The translations under genes and the position numbers were made by a program. Source: Wurfbainia villosa (Eukaryota; Streptophyta; Magnoliopsida; Zingiberales; Zingiberaceae). From it: DNA of 64,000 nucleotides. The DNA lies in NCBI GenBank assembly GCA_025175895.1, contig CM045988.1:10259647-10323646 (forward strand), in the 5' to 3' direction. Position 1 is the first letter of the stretch, and each line of letters begins with the position of its first letter. The notes beneath the pieces were generated by a model. That model searched no databases. It was not told where the DNA came from and saw only the letters and a program-made list of their open reading frames with translations. Shown here piece after piece: positions 1-9,964 of the stretch.

Positions 1-520
1 GAGATTCATTAAATCAAATTGACTTGAATCAAATGGTTGGATTTGATCAACCATGGGAGATAAGAGGTCAAGTTTGACTTGACTTGAGAGGGAAGATGAA
101 TGGTCAATTTTGACTTGACCAATTGTCATGTCATGGTGACTTGGAATGAGGCCGGCCAATGATGATGTTCCACATCATCATGGATACATCATGGGGTGCC
201 ACCTCATGAGGGAGACCAAGAGTCATTGGCTCTTGAAATTACATGCATACATGTAACTCCTTTATAGTGGACGACCACTATTGAATGGGGGTAAGTGTGT
301 GAAGTTAAGTTGTGTAACTTCATCTTATTCCTCCTCTCTTCCCTCAAGATCTCTCCCCCTCCTTTGCCGTGAGCCTCTAAGGGTGCTAGCACACTCTAGG
401 TTGCTTTTCTCCACCTATTTCTCGTGTGGATACCGATAGAGGAGTGTACACTTGACACTCTCGAGTTCCGGCAAGCCGTTTGGACGAGGGAGATAAGAGA
501 AGGGTGTCGCATCAAGGGTA

Positions 521-564
521 AAACTCTTAACATGTAGATCTAGAGTAAACTCTTAACATGTAGA
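521..564. repeat. 26-bp-period duplication at LTR inversion junction
   Basis: The 18-base word AAACTCTTAACATGTAGA occurs at 521-538 and again at 547-564, exactly where the LTR sequence switches orientation. It looks like a scar of template switching or end-joining. Confidence 0.8.
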
Positions 565-1080
565 CCATCCTCGGTACAATCTATATCTTGAACTTCAAGC
601 TGACTCACTCTAATCAAATGAGCTCAATATCTCATATTGACTCATTTGGGCATGGTCATGCACTTAGTGGTCTCACTCTATCAAGAATAATGATGTCACT
701 CCCGTCATATAGGAGGGATAGATCCCATCTACATCGCTCACATCCCTCCGCATAATTTGTTACATACCCAGTAATTGCTTTTATAGTCCACCCATTTACG
801 GGTGACGTTTGACGAAGCCAAAGTATGCAACTCCTTATGTAGGGAACCATGGTGACTTCAGGTCAAAAGACTAATAGTCACAAGAGAAAGTATATGACAC
901 TCATATAATGATCCATGATACTTTCTTATGGCGGGTCATTCAGTATACATTCTCCAATGCATACCCATGTGTCAACTTGATATCTCATGTCCATGACTTG
1001 TGAGATCAAGTCATCGAGTTGACCTACATGCTAGTCTTTTCGCATTAATATTGTTCCTGAATGTTAATACTTGACTAGGA

Positions 1081-1170
1081 ATGATTAAGAGTAGTGTTCT
1101 CTATATCATCTCATTATCGATTCAAAATGATTAAGAGTAGTGTTCTCTATATCATCTCATTATCGATTCA
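1081..1170. repeat. 46-bp tandem duplication in Cop-1 3' LTR
   Basis: A segment starting ATGATTAAGAGTAGTG is present twice (1081-1125 and 1127-1170). The matching part of the 5' LTR (near 27086-27130) has one copy, so the LTRs differ by this duplication. Confidence 0.9.
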
Positions 1171-1348
1171 ACCAATCGATTGATATAGATAAGAACCTTC
1201 CACTCAAGGACGTTATCATACTTAGTTATTTGGCACCAATACAAGTAAGTATAATAACCATAAAGAAATGCCTTTATAAATAGGAATATGATACAACAAA
1301 ATCCATACAACAATCATCACATGATTGGCTCTAGGGCTTTCACTAACA

Positions 1349-1358
1349 ATCTCCCACT
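1349..1358 (-). promoter_or_regulatory. Polypurine tract of Cop-1
   Basis: Reads AGTGGGAGAT on the minus strand, directly before the 3' LTR terminus TGTTAG. It primes plus-strand DNA synthesis. The same word precedes the Cop-2 3' LTR. Confidence 0.88.
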
Positions 1359-1369
1359 AGCACTAGCAC

Positions 1370-4300
1370 CAATCACTATAGAATCTAATACCCAATGACC
1401 TAGTGTGACCATCATGCTTTTTCTGTACCAAAGCCTTGGTCAAGGGATCTGCGACGTTAGCCTCTGTGGGTACTCTGCAAATCTTTACATCTCCTCTATT
1501 GATAATCTCTCGAATGAGATGAAAGTGTCATAGTATATGTTTGGACCGCTGGTGTGAGCAAGATTCCTTAGTCTGCGCAATCACTCCATTATTGTCACAA
1601 TAGAGCTCTATAGGATCTGCTATGCTAGGAACCACCCAAGTTCAGTAATGAACTTGCGGATCTAAACTACCTCCTTTGATGCCTCTGATGCAACAATATA
1701 CTTGGCCTCTGTTGTAGAATCAGCAACTGTGTCCTGCTTCAAACTCTTCCAGCTCACAGCGCCACCATTCAAGCAAAACACGAACCCTGACTGCGATCTA
1801 TAATCATCCTGGTCAGTTTGGAAGCCGGCATCGCTGTAACCCTTTACAGCTAGCTCCTCATCACCTCTAAATATCAAGAAATATTCTTTAGTCCTTCTCA
1901 AGTACTTAAGAATATTCTTGACTCCTATCCAGTGACGCTCACCTAGATCTGATTGGTATCTACTCGTCATGCTCAAAGCATACAAGACATCAGGATGAGT
2001 ATATAGCATAGCATACATGATAGATCCTATGGCAGATGCATAAGGGATCTTATCCATGCGGTCTCTCTCCTCTCTAGAAGAGGGACTTTGAGTCTTCGAA
2101 AGACTCACACCATGTGACATCGGCAGAAGTCCCTTCTTAGAATTCTGCATGGCAAACCGTAGTAATACCGTGTCAATATATGTACTCTAACTTAGGCCAA
2201 GCAATCTCTTAGATCTATCTCTATAGATCTTGATGCCTAGAATACAGGCTGTTTCACCTAAGTCCTTCATTGAGAAGCACGTCCCCAGCCAAGTCTTCAC
2301 AGACTATAGCGAAGGGATGTCATTCCCAATGAGTAGTATGTCATCCACATACAATACAAGGAAGACAACTATATTTTCATTAACTCTCTTGTAGACACAG
2401 GGTTTATTTTCATTCTTGATGAAACCAAACTGTTTGATCGCATCATCAAATCGAAGATTCCAACTCCGAGAAGCTTGCTTTAGCCCATAAATGGACCTTT
2501 GCAACTTGCATACTTTTCCCGTATGTTGTGGATCTACAAAACCCTTAGGTTGTGTCATGTACACATCCTTGAGCAAGTTTCCATTCAGAAACGCGGTTTT
2601 GACATCCATCTGCCAGATCTCATAATCGTGGTATGCTGCAATAGCAAGCATGATCCGAATGGACTTAAACATCGCCATTGGAGAAAATATTTCATCATAG
2701 TCAATACCATGAATTTGCTTGAAACCTTTAGCCACCAATCGACCCTTATAGGTATGCGTAAGTCCATCCATGTCAGTCTTTCTCTTAAAGACCCACTTAC
2801 ACCCAATGGGTTTGACGCCTTCAGGTGGATCAACCAAAGTCCATACTTGGTTGGTGTATATGGATTCAATCTCGGATCTCATGGCCTCTAGCCATTTCTC
2901 AGAATCTGAGCTCATCACAGCTTCTTGATAGGAGGTAGGCTCATTCTCAATTAGCATAACGTCATCATGGTCAGACAAGAGAAATGAGTATCTCTCAGGC
3001 TGACGACGTACCCTATCAGACCTGCGAAGAGGTAGGTCTACCTGAACAGGTTGTTGTTCCATAACTCTTTGTGCAACAATCTCATCACCCACAACACTTT
3101 GTGGTTCTTGTTCAACCTCCATCTCGGCCTCAGTGCTATGGTCCTTATCTTGAATTTCTTCAAGATCAAACATACTCCTACTAATTTTTCTAGAAATAAA
3201 ATCCCTTTCTAGAAATACCCCAGTCTTTACCACAAACACTTTGTGCTGACTGGGAATGTAGAAGTAATATCCCTTCGTTTCCTTAGGATATCCAACAAAA
3301 TAGCACTTATCAGATTTGGGTCCCAGTTTGTCTGAGACTTGATGTCGAACGTAAGCCTCACAATACCAAATCCTCATGAAAGACATCTTGGGATCTTTCC
3401 CTATTCATATCATATATGGTGTCTTTATCACAGCCTTGGATGGTACACGATTAAGTGTGAAGGCTGCTATGTCTAGAGCATATCCCCAAAAGGATACAGG
3501 AAGATCTGTGTGACTCATCATAGATCGTACCATATCTAATAGGGTGTAATTCCTCCTTTCGGATACACAATTCCACTGTGGTGTTCCAGGAGGAGTGAGT
3601 TGGGATAGAATCCCACACTCAGCTAGATAGTCACGAAACTCATGGCTAAGGTATTCACCATCTCGATCTGATCGAAGTATCTTAATACTCTTGTCATGTT
3701 GGTTTTGTACTTCATTCTTGAATTCTTTAAACTTTTCAAAGGATTCAGACTTATGTGTCATCAGATACACATAATCATACCTACTGAAGTCATCAGTAAA
3801 TGTAATGAAGTACCTATATCCACCTCTAGCAGCAACATTAAAAGGGCCACATACATCACTATGTATAAGTCCTATGTTGCTCTTTCGCTGTGTCTACTAA
3901 AGGGAGTCTTGGTCATCTTGCCTAAAAGGCAAGACTCGCATGTCTCATATGATTCAAAATCAAATGAGTCCAGCAGCCTATCCTTATGGAGCTGGGATAA
4001 ACGACTCTCATTTATGTGACCTAAGCGACAATGTCAGAGATAAGTTTGGTTCAACTCATTTGACTTGAACCTTTTGGTACTTATGTTATAGATGGGGCTC
4101 TCTAAGTCTAGAATGTAGAGTCCGTTCATTAAAGGTGCACTACAATAAAACATATCATTTAAATAAACTGAACAACATTTGTTCTTTATTATAAACGAAA
4201 AGCCTTTCTTGTCCAAACAAGAAACTGAAATTATGTTCTTAGTCAAAGCAGACATATAACAACATTCATCTAGTTCTAGTACAAGCCCAGAGGGTAGAGA

Positions 4301-5307
4301 TAGAAAATAAGTTTCTACAGCAACAGCAGCAACCCTTGCTCCATTGCCTACTCGTAGGTCCACCTCACCCTTCGTCAATGCCCTGCTGTTTCTCAACGCC
4401 TGCACATTGGTACAAATGTGAGATGCAAATCTGGTATCTAATACCCATGATGAAGAAATAGATAGATTGACTTCTACAACATTATACCTGAAGTAGAAGT
4501 CTCACTTCTCTTCTTCTTAAGATCTTCTAGGTATGTTTTGCAGTTACGCTTCCAATGTCCAGCTTCCTTACAGTGGAAGCAAGTCCCTTCCTTGGTCATC
4601 CCTCCTTTCAGTTTCAGTGCCTTGCCTTTGCCCTTGGCTTGGGACTTTCCCTTACCTTTAGGCTTGCCCTTGCCTTTCTTCTTTTGCACCATCAAAATGA
4701 AGTTAGGTTTTTCCTTCTTAAGGTTGAGCTCAGCAGTTCCCAACATGCTGAGCATCTCAGGCAGTGGCTTATCAATTTTATTCATGTTGTAATTCATGAC
4801 AAATTGATTGTAGCATTGTGGCAAAGATTGCAAGATCAAGTCAGTGACCATCTCTTGGCCAAATGGGAATCCCAATCTCTATAGGTTTTCTATGTACCCA
4901 ATCATCTTGAGTACATATGGACCTACGGGAGTCCCATCTTGCATTTTGGACTGAAATAGTGCCTTAGAGATCTCGTATCTCTCGTGTCTAGCTTGTCCTT
5001 GATATAGTTGACGAAGATGTTCAACCATATCAAAAGCATTCATGAACTTGTGTTGCTTCTGACTCTCAGAGTTCATGGTCGCGAGCATGAGGCATGACAC
5101 ATCTAATGCATCATCTTGATGCTTCTTGTAAGCGTCTCGATCAGCTCGCGAGGCAGTGGCAGGAGGTGCCTCCGGAATGGGCTGCTCCAGGACATACAAT
5201 TTTCTTTATTGGGTGAGAACGATTCTCAGATTCCTGTACCAGTCCAGGAAATTTGCTCCATTGAGCTTGTCCTTCTCAAGGACAGAACGCAGGGAGAGAG
5301 TGTTCAT
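1370..5307 (-). pseudogene. Cop-1 gag-pol polyprotein, degenerate
   Basis: Start ATG at 5307 opens a gag (MNTLSLRSVLEKDKLNG...). A TAA at 5206-5208 stops it after about 33 codons, and the same frame then continues 5199-4879. A second stop (E to TAG type) falls near 4876-4878. Then come a CCHC knuckle (CFHCKEAGHWKRNC, about 4530-4575), a protease and pre-integrase part (4034-4405), integrase fragments (3405-4030, several frame breaks), reverse transcriptase with YVDDILLIGND (2304-3386) and RNase H (1662-2150, DSTTEAKY). Downstream to about 1370 the RNase H tail has several stops. This is the normal copia order. The gene is dead: it has more than five stops or frameshifts. The exact C-terminus cannot be fixed. 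Confidence 0.9.
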
Positions 5308-5975
5308 GTTTATCTATATGGTAATCTACAATATACACAATGCAGAAAATTAATATCATATTTCATTTATCATTTAATTAGGTCTTTAATCAAATTATGC
5401 TCCTACTGAATTATAGGACTTTTGTAAAATCGAGTCATGGATGTGGTCAAACCACATTACTAGATTCATACAAACTAGCTATAATTCTCGCGGGACAAGA
5501 TCCACATCATACTACTCCTTGAGTTAGCTTTGGCTAAATCGCCCAAGACTTAGTATGATCGGTAGGTAACAAATTACCAATTACATCTCTATGCAACTCT
5601 TGTTTATAGGATCAAGATCCACATTTACAAAAGACCATGAGTTAGCTTTGGCTAAATCGCCCAAGATTTAGTGTAAATGTGATCTTATCCTATCTTTCCA
5701 ATGGTTGGAATATGCCTATAGGTTTACTCGATCCAATTGAGTTAACTAGTTTTACTCAATCTAATTGAGTTTATTCTCACCCAAGCCGTGATAGGCGGGA
5801 CCAAGATTATCCCTCCGCATCCTACCAAGATAATATGCGTTGCTCTACTTTGGTAGATTCAAATACAACAAATGATCGAGGTAGTGATGGGTATCAAAAC
5901 TTGGTAGGCATTTTTTGAGTTGATTAGATTAAGATCTAATCTAATCGAAAATGTGTATCATATATGCATTAAGGC
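5308..5975 (-). other. Cop-1 5' leader, gag-proximal part
   Basis: Non-coding RNA leader between primer site and gag. It is rich in perfect inverted repeats: two long hairpins with the same core at 5507-5558 and 5620-5681, TTCCAA/TTGGAA near 5697-5711, and CTACCAAG/CTTTGGTAG near 5822-5860. It continues at 24479 after the Cop-2 insertion. No gene is seen. Confidence 0.8.
5507..5681 (-). repeat. Two hairpin repeats, same core, different arms (Cop-1 leader)
   Basis: Copy a (5507-5558): arms TCATACTA (5507-5514) and TAGTATGA (5551-5558), inner CTTG (5518-5521)/CAAG (5544-5547), core TTAGC-TTTG-GCTAA (5524-5537). Copy b (5620-5681): arms CACATTTACA (5620-5629) and TGTAAATGTG (5672-5681), and the identical core TTAGC-TTTG-GCTAA (5642-5655). 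The shared block from GAGTTAGC to CGCCCAAGA is nearly identical, but the outer arms are unrelated between copies while pairing perfectly within each copy. Given as plus-strand bases; the element RNA is the complement. Confidence 0.85.
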
Positions 5976-5980
5976 CTTTA

Positions 5981-6460
5981 TGTAGGGATGTATACTGAAA
6001 AGTCTATCTTTTGTATGAACATCTTTATTTTGAAATAAGAATCACATGATCATTGTTTGCATATTTTTATGGTTATGCAATATTGTCTAATACGTTACAT
6101 TGTAGATAATATGGTGTGTGGTGTCACACGGGAGATCTTGTTATCGGCTCCTTGTAAAGTATAAGTAAAGGCTCACAACCGAGATGACTTTGGACAAACC
6201 ATCGGAATGGTTGTAGTGTGATTTGGTATTGGTTTGTCTTGACCATAGAATCACACTAGTGCACTTTGTGTGTATTGAGCAGGACCGACACAGAGGTGAT
6301 TCGATTTATTGCTGACTACATAATTGAATCGGACCTCAGATATTATTTAGTACATGCTCTTAATCCCGATATAATAACGGGCACATATACTTGGTACTCA
6401 TCTATTTGATTTACCAATGGGCGAGATTTATAGATTAAATCGATAGACTCGGTAAGTTGG
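5981..6460 (+). mobile_element. Cop-2 5' LTR, first part
   Basis: Matches 22511-22990 of the Cop-2 3' LTR almost base for base. It stops at GGTAAGTTGG, where Cop-3 was inserted; the rest of this LTR resumes at 16030. No gene is seen. Confidence 0.95.
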
Positions 6461-8684
6461 TGTTAGTAATATATGAGAGATGTCCTAAGGCAATCGCCTT
6501 ATGTATGAACCATTTATATGATAAATGAAGATTCACTATTTGAGTATACATGTTTTATGTATTTGATTGGATCTTAAACTCATTTACTGAATGCCCACGA
6601 TACGATTCACAGCATGAGAGAATTTGTGATTGGATCACAACTAGTGAGTATCTCTACATGTGTAATTGTGATGTATCGGAATTATCCCTAGTTGATGAAT
6701 TGATGGATTTGGACACCATCAATTCTGTCAAGACTAGTATGAGGTATACTCCTTGGTGTATCCAAGCAGCTGATTCTCATTGGCTGGAGACATAGTGATG
6801 TCCGGAGTTAATCGTGGATGCTAGTTATGGTAACTAGTTCATTGGAGTGACCAACCGTAAGACTTCATATGGTTCTCTGCATATATAGATATGTCAATGA
6901 AGTTCTTACTGTGGCTTAAGTGCGATGTTCCTTTGACTTGCGGTATTCAAGTCATCTTGATCATGGAGACTTATGCTTTGACATCTTAAGCAAACATCTC
7001 TAAGGAGATGTGGACCCGGGATGATTGGGTATAAGTCGAAGTAATCGAAGGTGTTTGAATAGCCTATAAAGGATTCACCACTCCTTGCGAGGAGATGTAT
7101 ACCCATGGCCTCTCGTCGGATTGTTACTAAAGTCTTTGGCCAAAGCATTACATGTTTAGAGTAAGGTACTCTTCGATACATGTGGAGTAACTAGAATCCG
7201 TAGGACGAGGAAATGATACTTGGGCTAGGTGTGACATAGTCAGCCTAGTGGGGACTGACACTATAGACCATGTCCTGAACCAAGTGGGTATAAGATGAGT
7301 GAAGGGAATGGGGCACGATTCATTCGAGCTACTGAAGGGTTTCAGAAATAGTTCTGGATCAATCGTTGATCTTTTCGGTTAATTGGGGATCATGATGTTC
7401 TACTAGGTGCCACTCATGATCGTTCTATAATTAATGGTTAATTATAGACGGCCAACATAAACCGAGAACCTATTTGGTCACACGCACAACGAGTGTAATC
7501 CAAAGGATTTAAAACGAGCTTGAGAATGGGATTCTCAGACCGAGAGAAACTAGGTTTGGTTGGACCAAACATAAAGCGAGCATGAAATCGTTTCAGTCGC
7601 AATGGAAGCGTGGATGGGCCGTGTCTTATGAAGACGTAATGGATGAACCTAAATGGTTTGGTTCTAATCCAATGGATGAGAATAAACCAAAGGGTTTGGT
7701 TTATTATAAACGAATGAACCAAAAGTTGGTTCGGTTCGTTTTAACTTAAAATAAACCATCATGGTTTGGTTTATTTTAACTTATCCTAATGGAGCGGGTT
7801 AACGGGATTTTTGGATATGATCCATTAACCATTAAGAGAATTAGTTCTCTATAAAAGAGGGCTTAAGGGATTGTTAAACCCTAACTAATCCAAACCCTAG
7901 CCCCCTTGAGTTGCCGCCCACCTCCACCTTGGAGTTAATTGGCGCCAACCCTAAAGCTGCCGCCGCCCAGCTTGTGTGCAGCCGTCCAAGTCTTTTCCGG
8001 CGTCCAAGCTTCAGCCGGAGAACCTCCGGCGACCCTCCAGCGATCTCCTTTGGGTTCGGTGATAAGGTGAGCTTCCATCTTTCCTTAGCCGGCCTCTATT
8101 CCTCCACCAAAAGCTGTCCAGTTTTTCTGGACAGCTTGTTTCTTTGTTGTCGGAGCGTCGTTTGGACGACGGTTAGTTCTCCGACAGCGGCTAACTTACC
8201 GGGGATTTGATCTCCGGTAATCCTCTGAGGTGGGGGACGAAGGATTCGTCAAACGGTTGACGAATACCTCTCCGGAGAAGCGAGTTTTGAGAACTCATTT
8301 TAGGATCCGAATTTGGATTCGGATCGTGATCATCTCTCGATCATGTCGTCTTCAACACGAGGCTAGTAACCCATACGAAGACGAAGCTCGTGACTTAGCG
8401 AAGTCATCCCGAGGAGCTCGGCGTGGATACGGATAGAGACGATTCTTACGAGGATCGTTCCGGTTGATGCCGTTCCCGCTACACGTCATACGAAAGGTAT
8501 AACGTAGTTAAATTTCCTTTTATTGCAAATTTAATTTACGGTTATGTCTACACTTGTTGTAATATGCATGCGTGTGCTGTGTGTGTTGTAATAAATATAG
8601 ATTTATTATTTTTAATTGCTTCCGCTGTGCTCATGTTTACGAAACATGATCGAACACACCTGCCTTGTGATCTTGAAACCTTGA
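6461..8684 (+). mobile_element. Cop-3 5' LTR
   Basis: Starts TGTTAGTAAT and ends just before the primer site. It is nearly identical to 13744-16024, but it has one copy of the roughly 78-bp block that is doubled in the 3' LTR. It has about 20 extra bases near 8001-8022, and its last 20-30 bases differ from the 3' LTR end. The TATA box is at 7850. Short reading frames shared by both LTRs (for example 7911-8210) are not supported as genes. Confidence 0.92.
7850..7857 (+). promoter_or_regulatory. TATA box, Cop-3 5' LTR
   Basis: TATAAAAG in the context TTCTCTATAAAAGAGGG, identical in the 3' LTR at 15206-15213. It is the likely core promoter; RNA would start about 25-35 bases downstream. Confidence 0.7.
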
Positions 8685-8696
8685 TGGTATCAGAGC
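8685..8696 (+). promoter_or_regulatory. Primer-binding site of Cop-3 (tRNA-Met)
   Basis: TGGTATCAGAGC, complementary to the 3' end of plant initiator tRNA-Met; it primes minus-strand DNA synthesis. It lies immediately after the 5' LTR. Confidence 0.92.
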
Positions 8697-8749
8697 CCAG
8701 GTTGTGTTTCGACATAATCGTAAAATGGTTTTGCGATAGTCATAATGTA

Positions 8750-8871
8750 TTTCTGGAAATTTTCTAATTTTGGAAATTTAGAAGTATTTATGGAAATTTT
8801 TTAATTTTGGAAAGTCTAGAAGTATTTATGGAAATCTTCCACTTTTGGAAAGTTGGAAGTATTTATGGAAA
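8750..8871 (+). repeat. Tandem repeat in Cop-3 leader
   Basis: About 2.5 copies of a unit of roughly 45 bp built on AAGTATTTATGGAAAT and TTTTGGAAA, directly downstream of the primer site. Its function is unknown. Confidence 0.7.
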
Positions 8872-8885
8872 TTGATATTTTCCAT

Positions 8886-9131
8886 AAATAAAATATTTGA
8901 TTAGATTCTGGAAATTTGTTTCCTATTTTAATCATGATTTGATTTGGGAAATCAAATCTTAAAATATTTTATTTCCATAAGTAGTTTTAATGATTTAGGA
9001 AATTGGTTTCCTAAATAGATTTTCCTTAATCAAATAATTCCATGAATAAAATATGTGATTAGATTTGGAAATTTGTTTCCAAATTTAATTATGATTTTAT
9101 TTGGAGAATCAAATCTTAAACATATTTTATT
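8886..9131 (+). repeat. Hairpin repeats with GGAAA/TTTCC core (Cop-3 leader)
   Basis: Copy 1: outer arms AAATAAAATATTT (8886-8898) and AAATATTTTATTT (8962-8974), inner GGAAA-TTTG-TTTCC (8910-8923). Copy 2: outer arms AATAAAATATGT (9045-9056) and ACATATTTTATT (9120-9131), inner GGAAA-TTTG-TTTCC (9067-9080). A small hairpin between them is TTTAGGAAA-TTGG-TTTCCTAAA (8994-9015). Copy 1 ATATTT/AAATAT versus copy 2 ATATGT/ACATAT is a compensated base-pair change (T-A to G-C). Confidence 0.85.
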
Positions 9132-9370
9132 TCCATAAATAGTTATGACATATAAGGAAATATATACATGACATAATTGTATGTCATGTAATTGCATTAG
9201 ATGCATAACATTATGCCATGCGTGTCGTGACATGTAGATGTATGCCATGTATGCCATGCCATGTAGATAATAGTTATTTGCATGCAAAGAGGATGAGACA
9301 TAAAAACCCTTAAACAATATTAAAGTCTACACCTTCCATTAATATGGTTAGAACCAGAGTTCTGTTTCTT

Positions 9371-9807
9371 GTTTGGGTTGTTGGACTCTCTCCAAGCCCG
9401 GCTCGAACCTGAATATGTTCAAACCATGGAATAGTTTAATACTAATATGGTAAGAGTCAGAGGTCAATCGTTAGCTTTGGTTGTTGGACTCTCTCCAAGC
9501 TGGGCTAATTGGTTGAATGCGCTCTAACCATATTAAAACTATGTCCTGATTAATGGGTTGGCTTTAACCTGGAGCATCGGCTTGTTGGACTCTCTCCAAG
9601 GTCGATGTAAAGGGAGGTGAAGTTGGGTGCTATGCATATGATGCATACTTGTTAATGTGTTAACAACCCGATGTATGTGTGAACATTCAATTAGTTGATA
9701 GCACATTGTGATAGTTGCATATACGGGATATGCAATCGGTATAGATGATACCTACCGTCGTAGTTATGAATGGCTTGTTGGACTCTCTCCAAGGTTGTTC
9801 ATAACTA
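9371..9807 (+). repeat. Four hairpin repeats with invariant core and covarying arms (Cop-3 leader)
   Basis: The invariant core TTG-TTGGA-CTCTC-TCCAA-G (5-bp stem, 5-nt loop) occurs with its stem-loop at 9381-9395, 9484-9498, 9585-9599 and 9778-9792. The outer arms differ but pair in each copy. Copy 1 is GTTTGGG (9371-9377)/CTCGAAC (9402-9408), with two G-T pairs. Copy 2 is CAATCGTTAGC (9465-9475)/GCTAATTGGTTG (9504 on), with one bulge. Copy 3 is CATCGGC (9575-9581)/GTCGATG (9601-9607). Copy 4 is GTTATGAATGGC (9763-9774)/GTTGTTCATAAC (9794-9805), extendable by two pairs. There is no open frame. This is a candidate structured leader RNA. Confidence 0.88.
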
Positions 9808-9964
9808 TGATGGATATCAGCCCATTCGGAGATGGACCTACGATCTCCCGAAGTGATTTTGGGGTTTTTGAAATTCGAAAAATGAATGGGATTTATAAAT
9901 GTATATTAATGCATTTTAAAATCATTTTCTCATATATGCTCGTTTTGTATTTCTAAAATTGATC

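Larger units (their letters stand above)
1..1348 (-). mobile_element. Cop-1 3' LTR, partial and rearranged
   Basis: Positions 565-1348 run collinear with 26567-27305 of the Cop-1 5' LTR and end in the same TTTCACTAACA terminus next to the polypurine tract. Positions 1 to about 546 instead match 25630-26165 in reverse complement, so this part is in the opposite orientation. The roughly 400 bp between those LTR parts (26165-26567) are missing here. No host gene is seen; short reading frames are chance. Confidence 0.85.

Noticed and set aside
2499..2891. Plus-strand ORF of 130 codons, and similar plus-strand frames at 3696-4019 and 4538-4884
   Set aside because: Antisense shadows of the Cop-1 reverse transcriptase, integrase and gag, all coding on the minus strand.
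7911..8436. ORFs of 99 and 68 codons downstream of the Cop-3 TATA box (also 15267-15774)
   Set aside because: Position in the transcribed leader would allow upstream ORFs, but the frame differs in length between the two LTRs because of an indel and no family is recognised.
9371..9807. Regularly spaced repeat (about 101-103 bp) resembling a CRISPR array
   Set aside because: Plant retrotransposon leader, spacers too long and with pairing arms; better explained as hairpin repeats.
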